64,000 nucleotides of DNA from Mycolicibacterium komossense (GCF_025822605.1 NZ_JACKTY010000043.1:1-64000); one strand, 5' to 3'; counted from the stretch's first letter, positions 16,648 to 25,692 are shown. The notes: generated by a model from the sequence alone, not told the origin. Numbers and translations are program-made.

Positions 16648-17443
16648 CGCGCGGCGCAGCGCCGTCGTCACCGGTGCTGCGTCGGGAATCGGGCTGGCAA
16701 CCGCCCGCCGGTTGGCTGCAGAAGGTTGGGCATTGGCCTGTGTGGATACCAACGAGACCGCGTTGGCTGAACTCGTCGCCGAGCTAACGTCCACCGGTCG
16801 GCGCGCGGTGGCAGTGGATGGTGATGTCGCGCAACGAGATACCCACGCGAAGGCGTGTGCGGCCGCTGGACAGATGGCCCCGCTGGGTGCGTGGATCGGG
16901 GTGGCCGGCATCGCCGCCAACCACGACCTAGCCACAATCTGCGAAACTGACGTCCGCCGTCTCGTCGACATCAACCAACTGGGAATGCTATGGGGCGCAA
17001 TAGAAGCACTGCGCACCTGGGAATCAAACCGGTCACCTGGCGTAATCCTGGTCACCTCGTCGGTGCACGGCCGACACGCCGCGGCCGGCTCCGGCGTCTA
17101 CGAAATGACCAAAGCTGCTATTGAGGCCCTCATTCGCAATATCGCGGTTACCTATGGGCCGCAAGGAATCCGAGCAGTCGCCGTCGCGCCCGGGGCGATC
17201 TCAACACCGGCGCTCCAAGCCTCCTTCGAATCGGCCAGCGACCCCGACGCCGCCCGCCGTCGCCTGGAACGCCACGCGCCCCTCAACCGCCTGGGGGAAA
17301 CAGACGAGATCGCAGCGGCGATCGCGTTCCTGATCTCACCGGAAGCCTCGTACGTGTCTGGAACAACGCTCACCGTCGATGGCGCCATGTCCTCAGTTCT
17401 CATGCTTCCGTCAGAAGATCCAGCGGCAGTACGCGCAAAATAG
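16640..17443 (+). CDS. SDR family oxidoreductase
   Basis: A 267-residue short-chain dehydrogenase with TGAASGIGLATARRL at the N-terminus, GVAG in place of the usual NNAG, a serine in ILVTSSVHGRH and the active-site YEMTKAAIEAL. VAPGAISTPAL and VSGTTLTVDGA are normal C-terminal landmarks. An Asp in CVDTNE suggests NAD. It overlaps the IclR gene by eight bases, so the regulator and this enzyme are co-transcribed. Its substrate is unknown and presumably an alcohol or ketone of the same pathway. Loss of the first Asn of NNAG is common in the superfamily and need not impair function. Confidence 0.88.
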   Translation: MDNARRSAVVTGAASGIGLATARRLAAEGWALACVDTNETALAELVAELTSTGRRAVAVDGDVAQRDTHAKACAAAGQMAPLGAWIGVAGIAANHDLATICETDVRRLVDINQLGMLWGAIEALRTWESNRSPGVILVTSSVHGRHAAAGSGVYEMTKAAIEALIRNIAVTYGPQGIRAVAVAPGAISTPALQASFESASDPDAARRRLERHAPLNRLGETDEIAAAIAFLISPEASYVSGTTLTVDGAMSSVLMLPSEDPAAVRAK

Positions 17444-17466
17444 CGGTCCCCGTTCGGCGCTGGGGC

Positions 17467-18021
17467 CTACTTATTCGGCGCGTGAGGGTGTCCGACGTGA
17501 CTGGGGCGCCGCCCGGCCTCCAGAACTGTTGAGAGGTGGTCGAGGAGCGGTCTCAGTGTGCTTTCGAGTTGATCTTGCTGATGCTGTGGCAGGCCCGCGA
17601 GCAGTTCGCTTTCACGAGTGAGTACAGCGGCGACCAGGTTATCGACTGTCGTCCGCCCGAGCGGGGTGAGTTCGATGTCGACGGTGCGCGCGTTTCGGCG
17701 GGTGGCGCGTGTTACCAGGCCTTGGGCCTCGGCTCGATCCACGCGTTGCGTGATAGCCCCAGCGGTGATCAGTGAGGCTGCGGCTAGATCGCGGGTGGTC
17801 ATGCGGTAGGGCTCTCCTTGACGGCGCAGCGTAGACAACAGGTCAAGGGTGGCCGTATCGGCGTGATGCTCGCGTAGCAGGCGCGTCCGATCGTCGCCGA
17901 GGAGCTTGGCGATGTGCCATATCCGGGTCACGATTCCGATGGAATCTACTGGAATATTGGGCAATTCGCGCTTCCACGCGGTGGCGATCGCATCAATGGG
18001 ATCGCTTGACGTTGCGTCCAT
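17467..18021 (-). CDS. MarR family transcriptional regulator
   Basis: A 184-residue regulator whose winged helix-turn-helix runs from about 60 to 125: DLLSTLRRQG, the recognition part TTRDLAAASLITAGAITQRVDRAEAQGLVTR, then the wing RNARTVDIELTPLG. The dimerisation helices flank it. It is divergent from an SDR gene, with a perfect 14-bp palindrome between them, which makes control of that gene and of itself likely. The N-terminal segment of about 45 residues before the HTH core is longer than in minimal MarR proteins. The ligand is unknown. Confidence 0.9.
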   Translation of the reverse strand: MDATSSDPIDAIATAWKRELPNIPVDSIGIVTRIWHIAKLLGDDRTRLLREHHADTATLDLLSTLRRQGEPYRMTTRDLAAASLITAGAITQRVDRAEAQGLVTRATRRNARTVDIELTPLGRTTVDNLVAAVLTRESELLAGLPQHQQDQLESTLRPLLDHLSTVLEAGRRPSHVGHPHAPNK

Positions 18022-18040
18022 TCGCCCTCCTGATAGTCTT

Positions 18041-18054
18041 GTTTAGGCCTAAAC
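18041..18054. promoter_or_regulatory. Perfect palindrome, probable MarR operator
   Basis: GTTTAGGCCTAAAC is a perfect 14-bp palindrome located 19 bp from the MarR start and 31 bp from the SDR start. Symmetry, AT-rich ends and position between divergent genes fit a MarR dimer site. Confidence 0.75.
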
Positions 18055-18085
18055 GATAGGCTTGAAGATAGCAGGAGGTAGACGT

Positions 18086-18805
18086 ATGCGCTCTGTAGTG
18101 GTGACCGGTGGCGGCACGGGGATTGGCCGGGAGGTCGCCGCCCAATTTGCCCAAGAGGGTTGCGATGTCATCATCACGGGCCGTCGTGAGGACATTCTGC
18201 AGCGGGCGGCGCAGGAGATGAAGGGATCGGTCCGCGCTATCCCTCTGGACGGAACAAATCCCGGACAGGTGGCAACCGCGGCGAAGCAGATCGGTGCCAT
18301 CGACGTGTTGGTCAACAACGCGGGCGGAAATACCGATTTCGAGAGGAATGAGCCACGTGACCTGGGTGAACTCGCCGAGGCATGGCGTCAGAATGTGGAA
18401 AGCAACTTGATGACCGCGGTGCTCATGACGACCGCGCTGCTGCCGCAAATGCCAAGGGGCTCAGCCGTGATCACCATAGGCTCCATCGCAGCAGACAAGG
18501 GGGCCGGTTCCTATGGGGCGGCGAAGGCGGCCGTTGCATCCTGGAACGTCGACCTGGCTCGGCAGATCGGCGATCGCGGCATCACCGCCAATGTCGTCTC
18601 CGCAGGCTATGTGGCCAACACGGAATTCTTCCGGGACAAACTCACCGACGACCGCAAGGATTCCCTGGTCGATGCGGCGATGACCAAGCGGCCCGGGACT
18701 CCCGCTGATATCGCGGCGACCGTCCGGTTTCTTGCATCGCCCGGTGCGCGTCAGATCACCGGTCAAGCCATCGCCGTCAACGGAGGAGAATGGACTACTC
18801 GTTAG
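18086..18805 (+). CDS. SDR family oxidoreductase
   Basis: A 239-residue short-chain dehydrogenase starting at the ATG at 18086, right after an AGGAGG site; an upstream in-frame ATG at 18062 lacks one. It has TGGGTGIGREVAAQF, NNAGG, the serine in ITIGSIAADKG and the YGAAKAAVASWN active-site motif, with TANVVSAGYVANTEFF and the C-terminal ITGQAIAVNGGEW. The GRR after strand 2 (ITGRRED) suggests NADP preference. It forms a divergent pair with the MarR regulator and is probably its target. Confidence 0.9.
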   Translation: MRSVVVTGGGTGIGREVAAQFAQEGCDVIITGRREDILQRAAQEMKGSVRAIPLDGTNPGQVATAAKQIGAIDVLVNNAGGNTDFERNEPRDLGELAEAWRQNVESNLMTAVLMTTALLPQMPRGSAVITIGSIAADKGAGSYGAAKAAVASWNVDLARQIGDRGITANVVSAGYVANTEFFRDKLTDDRKDSLVDAAMTKRPGTPADIAATVRFLASPGARQITGQAIAVNGGEWTTR

Positions 18806-18897
18806 GCCACTCGCAGGTCGAATTCGGCCGGAGCGCTGCGCTCGATAGTGGGCATCGGCGTGCAGACCGTCCTGAGGACGATCTTCCCGACATCCTC

Positions 18898-20094
18898 CTA
18901 GGCGGGAATGAGCCTGATGGGCAGCGCTTCTGGGCGACGGATGATGTTGTTCACGGCCCAGGTGGGTGGGCTCAGCAGATCGATGCGTTCGACACGCTCG
19001 AGGAGTGTGCGCAGCATTGCCGAGGTCTCCATCCGGGCTAGTCCCTGACCGGCGCAGGCGTGAGTGCCGTGGCCAAAGCCGAGATGGCGGCCGGAATCGC
19101 GGCGAATATCGAAGAGCTCCGGACGTTCCCACTCGCGCTCATCGCGGTTGGCGGACCCGTACATCACCAGAACTCGGGATCCGGCGGAAAGTGCTGTGTC
19201 GCCGATATGCGTGGCGCATCGCGTCTCTCGCGCGAACGCCCGTAACGGGGATTCGAAACGCAGCACCTCGTTGACAGCGTTGGTGATCAGTCGGGGATCG
19301 GCTCTGAGGATTTCCCACTGCTCGGGATGGGTGCCGAAGAGGTAGAGCGCATTGGAGATCGCACCGATGGTGGTGTCGAGCGACGGTGCGATGTAGTCGA
19401 CCATCAGTGCCGGAAGTTCACCGTGGCCCAGCTTGCCTTCGTCGGCGGCAAGCAGTAGCTCGTGGGCCATACTGCCGTCGATGACGTTGCGCTGTTTGAC
19501 AACCCGACGAGTGAATCGCAGCATCTGGACGGTGGCGGGTATTGCTGTGACGGCCTGGCGGTTGAGCGGGCCCAGAATGTCGAACGTGGCACCTGCCCAG
19601 TCGAGGAGGTGCTCACGTTGGTGGGTCGGCCACCCGACGAGATCCGGGACGACGGCCAACGGCAACGCCGATGCGACGTCGGTGACCGCGTCGATCTGTC
19701 CTCTGGTGACTGCGTCGTCGACGACCTTGGCCGCCAGTTCGTCGACGGTGTCGCTGATGGAGCGAAGTGCGCGCGGAAGTAGGCGATGCGCCAACAGTTT
19801 TCGGCGCGCGTCGTGGATGTCACCGTCACTGTTGAGGGTCGTGCCGTGGGAGAGGCGGTTGGTGATCGGACTGATGGCGACGCCGTTTCCCGAGATGAAG
19901 GTCGTATCGTCGCGCAGCGCTGACTTACATTGGGCGTAACGGGGCAGCGCGTATACCCGGTGACGGGGCAACCACACGACCTCGCCCAGCTCGCGTAGCT
20001 GGTGGTAATGCGGGTAGGGGTCGAGGATGGCGTCAGTGGAGTAGATGTCGGGCTGGTACACGGGCACACCCGATCGGAACTGGAACTTACTCAT
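18898..20094 (-). CDS. Cytochrome P450
   Basis: A 398-residue soluble bacterial P450. The heme-binding loop is FGHGTHACAGQGLARME with Cys347 as thiolate ligand. The K-helix ExxR is in VNEVLRFESPLRAF. The I-helix reads YIAPSLDTTIGAIS, where the usual Ala/Gly-Gly pair before the acid and Thr is Ala-Pro-Ser-Leu, an atypical oxygen-activation groove. It is the last gene of a five-gene operon with a flavin hydroxylase, acyl-CoA synthetase, FAH-family hydrolase and extradiol dioxygenase, 12 bp after the hydroxylase. No ferredoxin or reductase gene is adjacent. It probably performs an early or side hydroxylation/demethylation of the aromatic substrate. Confidence 0.93.
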   Translation of the reverse strand: MSKFQFRSGVPVYQPDIYSTDAILDPYPHYHQLRELGEVVWLPRHRVYALPRYAQCKSALRDDTTFISGNGVAISPITNRLSHGTTLNSDGDIHDARRKLLAHRLLPRALRSISDTVDELAAKVVDDAVTRGQIDAVTDVASALPLAVVPDLVGWPTHQREHLLDWAGATFDILGPLNRQAVTAIPATVQMLRFTRRVVKQRNVIDGSMAHELLLAADEGKLGHGELPALMVDYIAPSLDTTIGAISNALYLFGTHPEQWEILRADPRLITNAVNEVLRFESPLRAFARETRCATHIGDTALSAGSRVLVMYGSANRDEREWERPELFDIRRDSGRHLGFGHGTHACAGQGLARMETSAMLRTLLERVERIDLLSPPTWAVNNIIRRPEALPIRLIPA

Positions 20095-20106
20095 TTCGGT
20101 CCTGTC

Positions 20107-21645
20107 TCATAGGTCGGCCATCCGCATCGACGGCACCCGGTGGCAGAGCGCGGCGATATTTCGCCCTGCGTGCATGACGGTGCGGTCGGGCCGGACGATG
20201 GCGCCGCGGACACCGCCTCGCCGCAGCCAGCGGGCGAGCGCCGTCCGGGGCTCGGCGACAACGACGGCAGCACCTTTGCTCCGCACCTCCCGAAGTTGTT
20301 CGACGCTAAGGGGTTTGGTGGTGATAACGGCAAAGCACTGGCCGAGCGCGGCGTCAACGCGTCGGCCGTCGGGCAGCGCTGGGTTGGGGCACAGCGTTCC
20401 CTCAAGTCGCCATGGCCGCCGTGACGCCGACACCATCGTCGATCTCCGCAGTGCCGGAGTGCTGCTGTTGACCAGCCGGTTGCGCATACCCGGAATGAGG
20501 CGAAGCCGAGGCGCCAGCACGCGGCGAACGATGTCGCCGGTGCCGCCGCCGGCGGTCATCGCCCACCCCACTGCCAACGCCATGCCAATCATGGCGCGAG
20601 TGTGCGGTTTTCGTTCCTGTTCGTAGCTGTCCAGGATGTCGCCGGGTAGCTCACCGGCGAGCACGGCGGCCAGCTTCCACGACAGGTTCATCGCATCGCG
20701 CAACCCAGCACCCATGCCTTGACCGATGAATGGCGGGGTGAGGTGGGCGGCGTCGCCAAGTAGGAAGATCCGCCGATTGCGCCACCGATCGGCCAGCTGC
20801 GCGCGAAAGGTGTACTCGGCGAGGCGGACTAGTTCCAGGTCGGCATCACTCGCGCCCCCTACCCAGGGGTCGATCAAGGTGCGCAACGCCGGCACTGTGG
20901 CGTATGCGCTGGCCTGTTCGCCGGGCAACAACTGAAATTCCCACCGATAGCGGCTGGGGCCGATGCGCATATACGTCGCGGCACGGCTGGGGTCGCACAC
21001 CTGGTGCACGCCGTCCCACTGGTTCAGGTCAGTGGTGGTGACGACGTCGGCGACCATCCAGCGTTGCTCGAACTTCAGATCCTTCATGGTCGAGCCGATG
21101 GCGGTGCGCACCACGCTGTTGGCGCCGTCGCAGCCCAGCACGTAGGTGGCGAGGACGCTGTGTTCCGCTGCGGTGTCCCGGTCGGTGAAAGTGACGAGGA
21201 CCGCGTCGGGGCCGACGGACGTGACCGCGCTGACGTCGGACTTGCCGCGCACCTCGACCCGCGGGTACCGGGCGAGATTGGCGCGCAGCACCGCCTCGAA
21301 CTCCGGTTGGTCGAACATGTTGGCCTGGGGGAAGCCGTGTTTGCTCGCCGCCGGATCACGCCCGAACTGGGCGAGCACGCGACGCTCCCGATCGAGCAAC
21401 CGCAGCCCCAGCGCCGGTCGCGAGATGGCCTCGAATTCGTCGGATACGCCCAGCCGCGCCACAATTCGGCAGACTTCGTCATCCATGTGGACAGCCCGCG
21501 GTTGCGGGTACACGCCGTCCCAGCGGTCCAGGACCAGGCAGTCGACGCCGTACTGGGCCAACAGAGTGGCTGCGGTGACACCGGTCGGGCCGGCGCCGAC
21601 GATCACCACCGGCACCTGCCGAACTGCGGCTTCCGGTGTGTTCAT
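20107..21645 (-). CDS. FAD-dependent aromatic monooxygenase (MhpA-like)
   Basis: A 512-residue class A flavoprotein hydroxylase. It has the FAD dinucleotide site VVIVGAGPTGVTAATLLAQYG at 12-32, GCDGANSVVRTAIG (the DG motif), and GDAAHLTPPFIGQGMGAGLRDAMNL, the second FAD motif. Overall it resembles the 3-(3-hydroxyphenyl)propionate hydroxylase group, which ortho-hydroxylates a phenol to a catechol with NAD(P)H and O2. The thioredoxin-like C-terminal domain of this group is present but degenerate (VDAALGQCFAVITTKP). It sits between the ligase and P450 genes. A catechol product would be the natural substrate of the extradiol dioxygenase at the head of the operon. Confidence 0.9.
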   Translation of the reverse strand: MNTPEAAVRQVPVVIVGAGPTGVTAATLLAQYGVDCLVLDRWDGVYPQPRAVHMDDEVCRIVARLGVSDEFEAISRPALGLRLLDRERRVLAQFGRDPAASKHGFPQANMFDQPEFEAVLRANLARYPRVEVRGKSDVSAVTSVGPDAVLVTFTDRDTAAEHSVLATYVLGCDGANSVVRTAIGSTMKDLKFEQRWMVADVVTTTDLNQWDGVHQVCDPSRAATYMRIGPSRYRWEFQLLPGEQASAYATVPALRTLIDPWVGGASDADLELVRLAEYTFRAQLADRWRNRRIFLLGDAAHLTPPFIGQGMGAGLRDAMNLSWKLAAVLAGELPGDILDSYEQERKPHTRAMIGMALAVGWAMTAGGGTGDIVRRVLAPRLRLIPGMRNRLVNSSTPALRRSTMVSASRRPWRLEGTLCPNPALPDGRRVDAALGQCFAVITTKPLSVEQLREVRSKGAAVVVAEPRTALARWLRRGGVRGAIVRPDRTVMHAGRNIAALCHRVPSMRMADL

Positions 21646-21664
21646 CGCGCCGATGCCGCAGTGG

Positions 21665-23554
21665 TCATCGGGGGCATTGGACGCGGTATGTCAGTGGATA
21701 GCGGCTCAGAGTCGATTCGACCGCCTCCCGGTCGGCCCGCTCATTGACCGTGACGGTCACGACGGTGGAGCCGCCCTCGGTGCCGGCATCGACGGCCTCG
21801 ACTCCGGACAGCCCGGACAGCGCCTCGACGACGGCGTTACGGGTGGCGTCGGCGCGCAACGGCAGCTTGTAAGGCTTTCCGATGGCGGTGACCGGGAGTG
21901 TGTCGACCACGGTGACGGATTTGGGCGCGGAGGCGCGCTCGCTGACCTTGTCGGCCACCCAGGCGTGCAGCTCTTCACCTGTGCAGCCGGCACCAGGGCG
22001 CAGGGTCACGTAGGCGACGGGGACTTCGCCGGCGTGGATATCGGGCCGACCGACGGCCGCGGCGGCGGTGACGCCGGGGTGAGCGAGCAGCGCGTCCTCG
22101 ATGACGGTCGGATCGATGTTGTGGCCGCCACGGATAATGAGATCTTTGGCACGCCCGGTGAGATGAACGAAGCCGTCGTCGTCGATCCAGGCGAGGTCAC
22201 CGGTGTCGAGCCAACCGTCGACGAGCACCCCCAAGCCGTCGAGAACGAACCGGTCGGTGGTCCGTTCGGTTACATAGCCTGGGAATACCGTGGGTCCACT
22301 GATGGCGAGGTTGCCCACGGTGTGGCGGGGCAGATCGTGCCAGCGACCGGTGTCGTCGATGCGCACGGTCTTGATTTGCTGGTAGGGCATCCGTTGGCCG
22401 ACTGACCCTGGGCGTGGGTGGTCCGGGAAGCTGCGCGCGCTGGCGCACGTCGCCTCCGTCAGGCCATATCCCTCGACCAGGGTGATCCCGGTATGGGACT
22501 CGAAGTCCTTGCGTACGGCTGCGGGCAGTGCTGAGGCGCCGACCAATGCGACTCGCATGCTTGAGATGTCGGCGTCGATCGGACATTGTGCGAGCACGGC
22601 GTACACCGTGGGTACGGCGCTCATCGCCGAAACCCCGTAGTGTTCGACGATCTTCCAGAAAGCGCCGTAGAGCCCGGGGTCGCGGTAGCCAAGCGGCCCC
22701 GCCCATACGACGTGCTGGCCCCGCAGTAGCGGTGCCAACGTGGTGACGACCAGAGCGTTGACGTGAAACAGCGGTAGGGCCGCGAAAACCACCGAGTCCG
22801 AGCCCAATTCGGTGTTGGACGCGATCATCCAGGCGTCGGTCACCTCGTTTCTGTGCGTATGGGCGGCAAGTTTCGGCGTGCCGGTGGTTCCGCCGGTGTG
22901 GAACAGCGCGGCGAGATCAGTGGCCGCGGGCGGCTCGCCGGTGAAAGCGGTGCCGTCATAGGTTCGAGCCAGTTCGGTGAGGTTGTGCACGGCAGCACCG
23001 GCCAGTTCCGGTGCCGGGGCGGCAGCCACGGTGCCGGTCGCCTGCAGTATCAGCACGGTGTCGACGGCGCCGATGGCAACCAGATGCTGGGCGATGGTCC
23101 AGCCGGCTGGATCGAGGTCGGGCGACCCGCTGATCAGTACTCGGGCCCCGGACCGGCCGACGAGTTCGGCAACGTGTCCGGCGGAGAGGGCACCGTTGAT
23201 CGGGGCGGCGATGCCGACGAGTTGAGCCGCCAGGGTTGCGGTGATCAGCTCATCGCAGTTCGGCGAGATCAGTGCGACCGCCGAGGTCCGGCCCACACCT
23301 AGGCTGCGCAACAGGTTGGCAGTTCGGTGAACGTCGGCCAGCAGGTCAGAAAAGGTGTGCACTGCCGGGTGCTGCCACCGTTGCCCGTCGGGTAGGACCG
23401 AGAGTGCCGGCTGGTCGGGCCAGAGCTCGGCGGCGCGGGTGAGCAGTGCATAGGTCGTACTGGGTAGTCCCCGGTCGGACAGGGGTAGCGCCTCGATGGC
23501 GCTGAGATCGTCGGGGCCGCGGTAGCGCGGCCACAGCGCATCGACGTCGGTCAT
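21665..23554 (-). CDS. Acyl-CoA synthetase (AMP-binding, FadD-like)
   Basis: A 629-residue ATP-dependent acid-CoA ligase. The phosphate loop is HTGGTTGTPKL at 219-229, followed by YGLTEA and the DTGDLAWIDDDGFVHLTGRAKD block with IIRGGHN. The C-terminal catalytic lysine region is IGKPYKLPLR. It is some 80-100 residues longer than minimal FadD proteins, mainly because of a C-terminal tail after that motif (VEALSGLSGVEAVDAGTEGG). Start and upstream stop overlap by four bases (ATGA). In this operon it would activate a carboxylic acid, either the aromatic side chain or a ring-cleavage product. Confidence 0.92.
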   Translation of the reverse strand: MTDVDALWPRYRGPDDLSAIEALPLSDRGLPSTTYALLTRAAELWPDQPALSVLPDGQRWQHPAVHTFSDLLADVHRTANLLRSLGVGRTSAVALISPNCDELITATLAAQLVGIAAPINGALSAGHVAELVGRSGARVLISGSPDLDPAGWTIAQHLVAIGAVDTVLILQATGTVAAAPAPELAGAAVHNLTELARTYDGTAFTGEPPAATDLAALFHTGGTTGTPKLAAHTHRNEVTDAWMIASNTELGSDSVVFAALPLFHVNALVVTTLAPLLRGQHVVWAGPLGYRDPGLYGAFWKIVEHYGVSAMSAVPTVYAVLAQCPIDADISSMRVALVGASALPAAVRKDFESHTGITLVEGYGLTEATCASARSFPDHPRPGSVGQRMPYQQIKTVRIDDTGRWHDLPRHTVGNLAISGPTVFPGYVTERTTDRFVLDGLGVLVDGWLDTGDLAWIDDDGFVHLTGRAKDLIIRGGHNIDPTVIEDALLAHPGVTAAAAVGRPDIHAGEVPVAYVTLRPGAGCTGEELHAWVADKVSERASAPKSVTVVDTLPVTAIGKPYKLPLRADATRNAVVEALSGLSGVEAVDAGTEGGSTVVTVTVNERADREAVESTLSRYPLTYRVQCPR

Positions 23555-24489
23555 CCGAATCGGACCGTGTTGTGCTGGGTGGCCAAGTCGAGTTCACCGT
23601 CGTCGGTGGCGACGCTCGCTTCGATGACGTCGCCGTTCTTGAGGTATTTGGGGTTGCCGGCTTGCCGCTTGAAGAAGGCCTTCCATTTCAGCGCAGGCGG
23701 CAGCAGCGAACCGATGATCTCGATCGGCTTGGGTGGGGCAACCAGCGCGGTGCCTGCCGGCGTGCCGGTCATGATCAGGTCACCCGGGCTGAGATCTTGA
23801 AACCGGGCCAGAGACTGCAATGCCTGTACCGGCGGGTAGATCATGTCACCGTCAACGAGCATGTCCTGGCGCAGCTCGCCATTGACACGCAGCGTGAGTC
23901 GAAGGTCGCCGAAGCGCTGGAACTCCTCGGCGGAGAGCAGCACCAGGGCGGGCCCGACCGGAGTGAACGTCGGGTAGGACTTGGCCTCGTAGAACTGGGT
24001 CTGTGGCAATTGGATATCGCGGGCGGAGACGTCGTTGGTGATTACCACACCGGCGATGAAATCGGTCCAGTTCGATTCGGAAATGATTGTGCCGACCGGG
24101 ATTTCGGTCCCCACCACCAGGCCGATCTCGACTTCGTAGTCGAGGAAACGGACATGGTCGGGTTTGACGATGTCCTGGAAGGGGCCGGTGATCGAGCTGG
24201 AGGACTTGCGGAAGAAAGTCAACGGGATGGTCGCGGGATCCATCCCGGAGTCCTTGACATGGGAGGCGTAGTTCGTCATCTGCGCCACCACCCGGCACGG
24301 CCGGGTGACCGGTGACAACAGCTCAAGTCCCGCGGTGGGAACCGTCTCACTGTTGTGGGCGGCTGCATCGATGGCAGCACGATCAGCCAACAGCTCAGCC
24401 GTGGTGGTTGCAGTGGTGGCGATTTGGGCTGCGCCGGTGGGTGTTTGGACCCACCAGGCATTGTCGGTGCGCAAGACGGCGAGGGTCAT
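23551..24489 (-). CDS. Fumarylacetoacetate hydrolase-family protein
   Basis: A 312-residue FAH-fold protein. The metal site is visible in RFLDYEVEIGLVVG (two acidic residues) and in ITNDVSARDIQLPQ, with KSYPTFTPVGP and MTGTPAGTALVAPP as other landmarks. Members hydrolyse or decarboxylate acyl-pyruvates and ring-cleavage products, or hydrate 2-oxopent-4-enoates. It is coupled to the genes on both sides by four-base overlaps, directly after an extradiol dioxygenase, so it most likely acts on the product of meta-cleavage. Whether it hydrolyses a C-C bond or decarboxylates cannot be told from sequence. Confidence 0.92.
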   Translation of the reverse strand: MTLAVLRTDNAWWVQTPTGAAQIATTATTTAELLADRAAIDAAAHNSETVPTAGLELLSPVTRPCRVVAQMTNYASHVKDSGMDPATIPLTFFRKSSSSITGPFQDIVKPDHVRFLDYEVEIGLVVGTEIPVGTIISESNWTDFIAGVVITNDVSARDIQLPQTQFYEAKSYPTFTPVGPALVLLSAEEFQRFGDLRLTLRVNGELRQDMLVDGDMIYPPVQALQSLARFQDLSPGDLIMTGTPAGTALVAPPKPIEIIGSLLPPALKWKAFFKRQAGNPKYLKNGDVIEASVATDDGELDLATQHNTVRFG

Positions 24490-25616
24490 GAATTGGCAAC
24501 TTTCAGTAGGCCGATGAGGCGGGCGATGTCGAACTCGTTGTCGTGGCGAAGCGCGCTGAGCATCGACCGCGCTTCATGGCGAATCAACCGGGGGCTGGTC
24601 CCGAGGAAGTCCTTGGTAACGGGCGGTCCCCATTGGGCCAGGCCGGATGCGGAGAACGGCGACCAGCCAGGTTCCATTGTGCTGTCGAACATGTCGCCGT
24701 CTGCGAAGTGTTCGACGAGGAAGCCGTCGGGGTCACGCCAGTAGTCGAAAAGCTGGCTGCCCTGGATATGGCGGCCGATACCCCATGACCGGGAGTAGCC
24801 GAGGCCGGCGAGGTACGCGCCACCGGCGGCCAGTGCGTCTAGGTCGCACACCTGGTACGCCGAGTGGACATAGCGGTTCGACGGACCCAGCGCCATCGCG
24901 AGTGTGTGGTGGTCGGCGGGGGTGGCGCCGCGGTCGCAGCGAATGAAGCTCATGGCCGGTCCACGAGCGCGCTGGCCGGGGAAGAACTGAAAGTCGCTGA
25001 CGATCAGCCCGAGAGTGTCGAGGTACCAGTTAAGCGCTTTGAGGTACTTGGTGCTCTGCAACACGACATGGCCGAGCCGCTGGACCTGTGCCGGTGCCCG
25101 GGGTGGGCGTTGGGTGGCGTTGACGCGGCGTAGGTCGTGGCCGAAGTTGAAGGTGTGGGCCATCTGCGGCGAAAGAGCCGGCAGGTCATAGGTGCCCGTG
25201 ACCACCTCGACCGGAAAGCCGCTGGGGTCAACGAGGTTGACGCTGCGTCCGCCGATCGATTCAGGCAGTGACACGATGGTGCCGCCGGTAGCTGACGCGA
25301 GTCGCTGCAGATCGCCGTCATCGTGCGCCGTGAACGCCATACCGCGGAACCTGGTGTCGGGTCCGCGGCGAATGAGCACGCAGGGCGTGCCAGGGTCCGT
25401 TCCCCGCAGGTGCAACTCTGTGTCGTTGCGCAGAACCGTGCTGAAGCCGAAGGCCTGCGCAAACGCCTCGGCACGCACCAGGTCCGGCTTCTGGAACATC
25501 AACCAGGCCAGGTCCTGCACCTTGATCACCGGATTGCTCGACCGTCCCGGATGCTCGCCGCGATGTCCGCCGTGCTCGCTGTGCAGCCCGCTGTGGGCGC
25601 CGATTGTCTCGCTCAT
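24486..25616 (-). CDS. Extradiol (catechol 2,3-type) dioxygenase
   Basis: A 376-residue two-domain VOC dioxygenase that opens a catechol ring beside the hydroxyls. The Fe(II) facial triad is present in the C-terminal domain: His183 (RLGHVVL), His251 (YVHSAYQV) and Glu302 (GFLVEHF). The N-terminal VOC half (about 30-145) lacks such ligands, as usual. The first 27 residues are unusual: a His-rich hydrophilic extension with five histidines in about 20 residues before the fold starts at VIKVQDLAWLM. It is the first gene of the operon, divergent from a TetR gene that probably represses it. The catechol substrate is unknown. Confidence 0.92.
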   Translation of the reverse strand: MSETIGAHSGLHSEHGGHRGEHPGRSSNPVIKVQDLAWLMFQKPDLVRAEAFAQAFGFSTVLRNDTELHLRGTDPGTPCVLIRRGPDTRFRGMAFTAHDDGDLQRLASATGGTIVSLPESIGGRSVNLVDPSGFPVEVVTGTYDLPALSPQMAHTFNFGHDLRRVNATQRPPRAPAQVQRLGHVVLQSTKYLKALNWYLDTLGLIVSDFQFFPGQRARGPAMSFIRCDRGATPADHHTLAMALGPSNRYVHSAYQVCDLDALAAGGAYLAGLGYSRSWGIGRHIQGSQLFDYWRDPDGFLVEHFADGDMFDSTMEPGWSPFSASGLAQWGPPVTKDFLGTSPRLIRHEARSMLSALRHDNEFDIARLIGLLKVANS

Positions 25617-25634
25617 GAAGTATCACTCCTCGAC

Positions 25635-25692
25635 TGACGAAATCGTCACATACTGGCCGGGCGACAGTCAAGCTATTTTGATGAAATCGTCA
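25635..25692. promoter_or_regulatory. Two TetR operator copies
   Basis: TGACGAAATCGTCA (25635-25648) and TGATGAAATCGTCA (25679-25692) lie 44 bp apart between the divergent dioxygenase operon and TetR genes. Each has 6-bp half-sites around AA; the first is exact, the second has one mismatch. They are most simply two TetR dimer sites. Confidence 0.8.
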
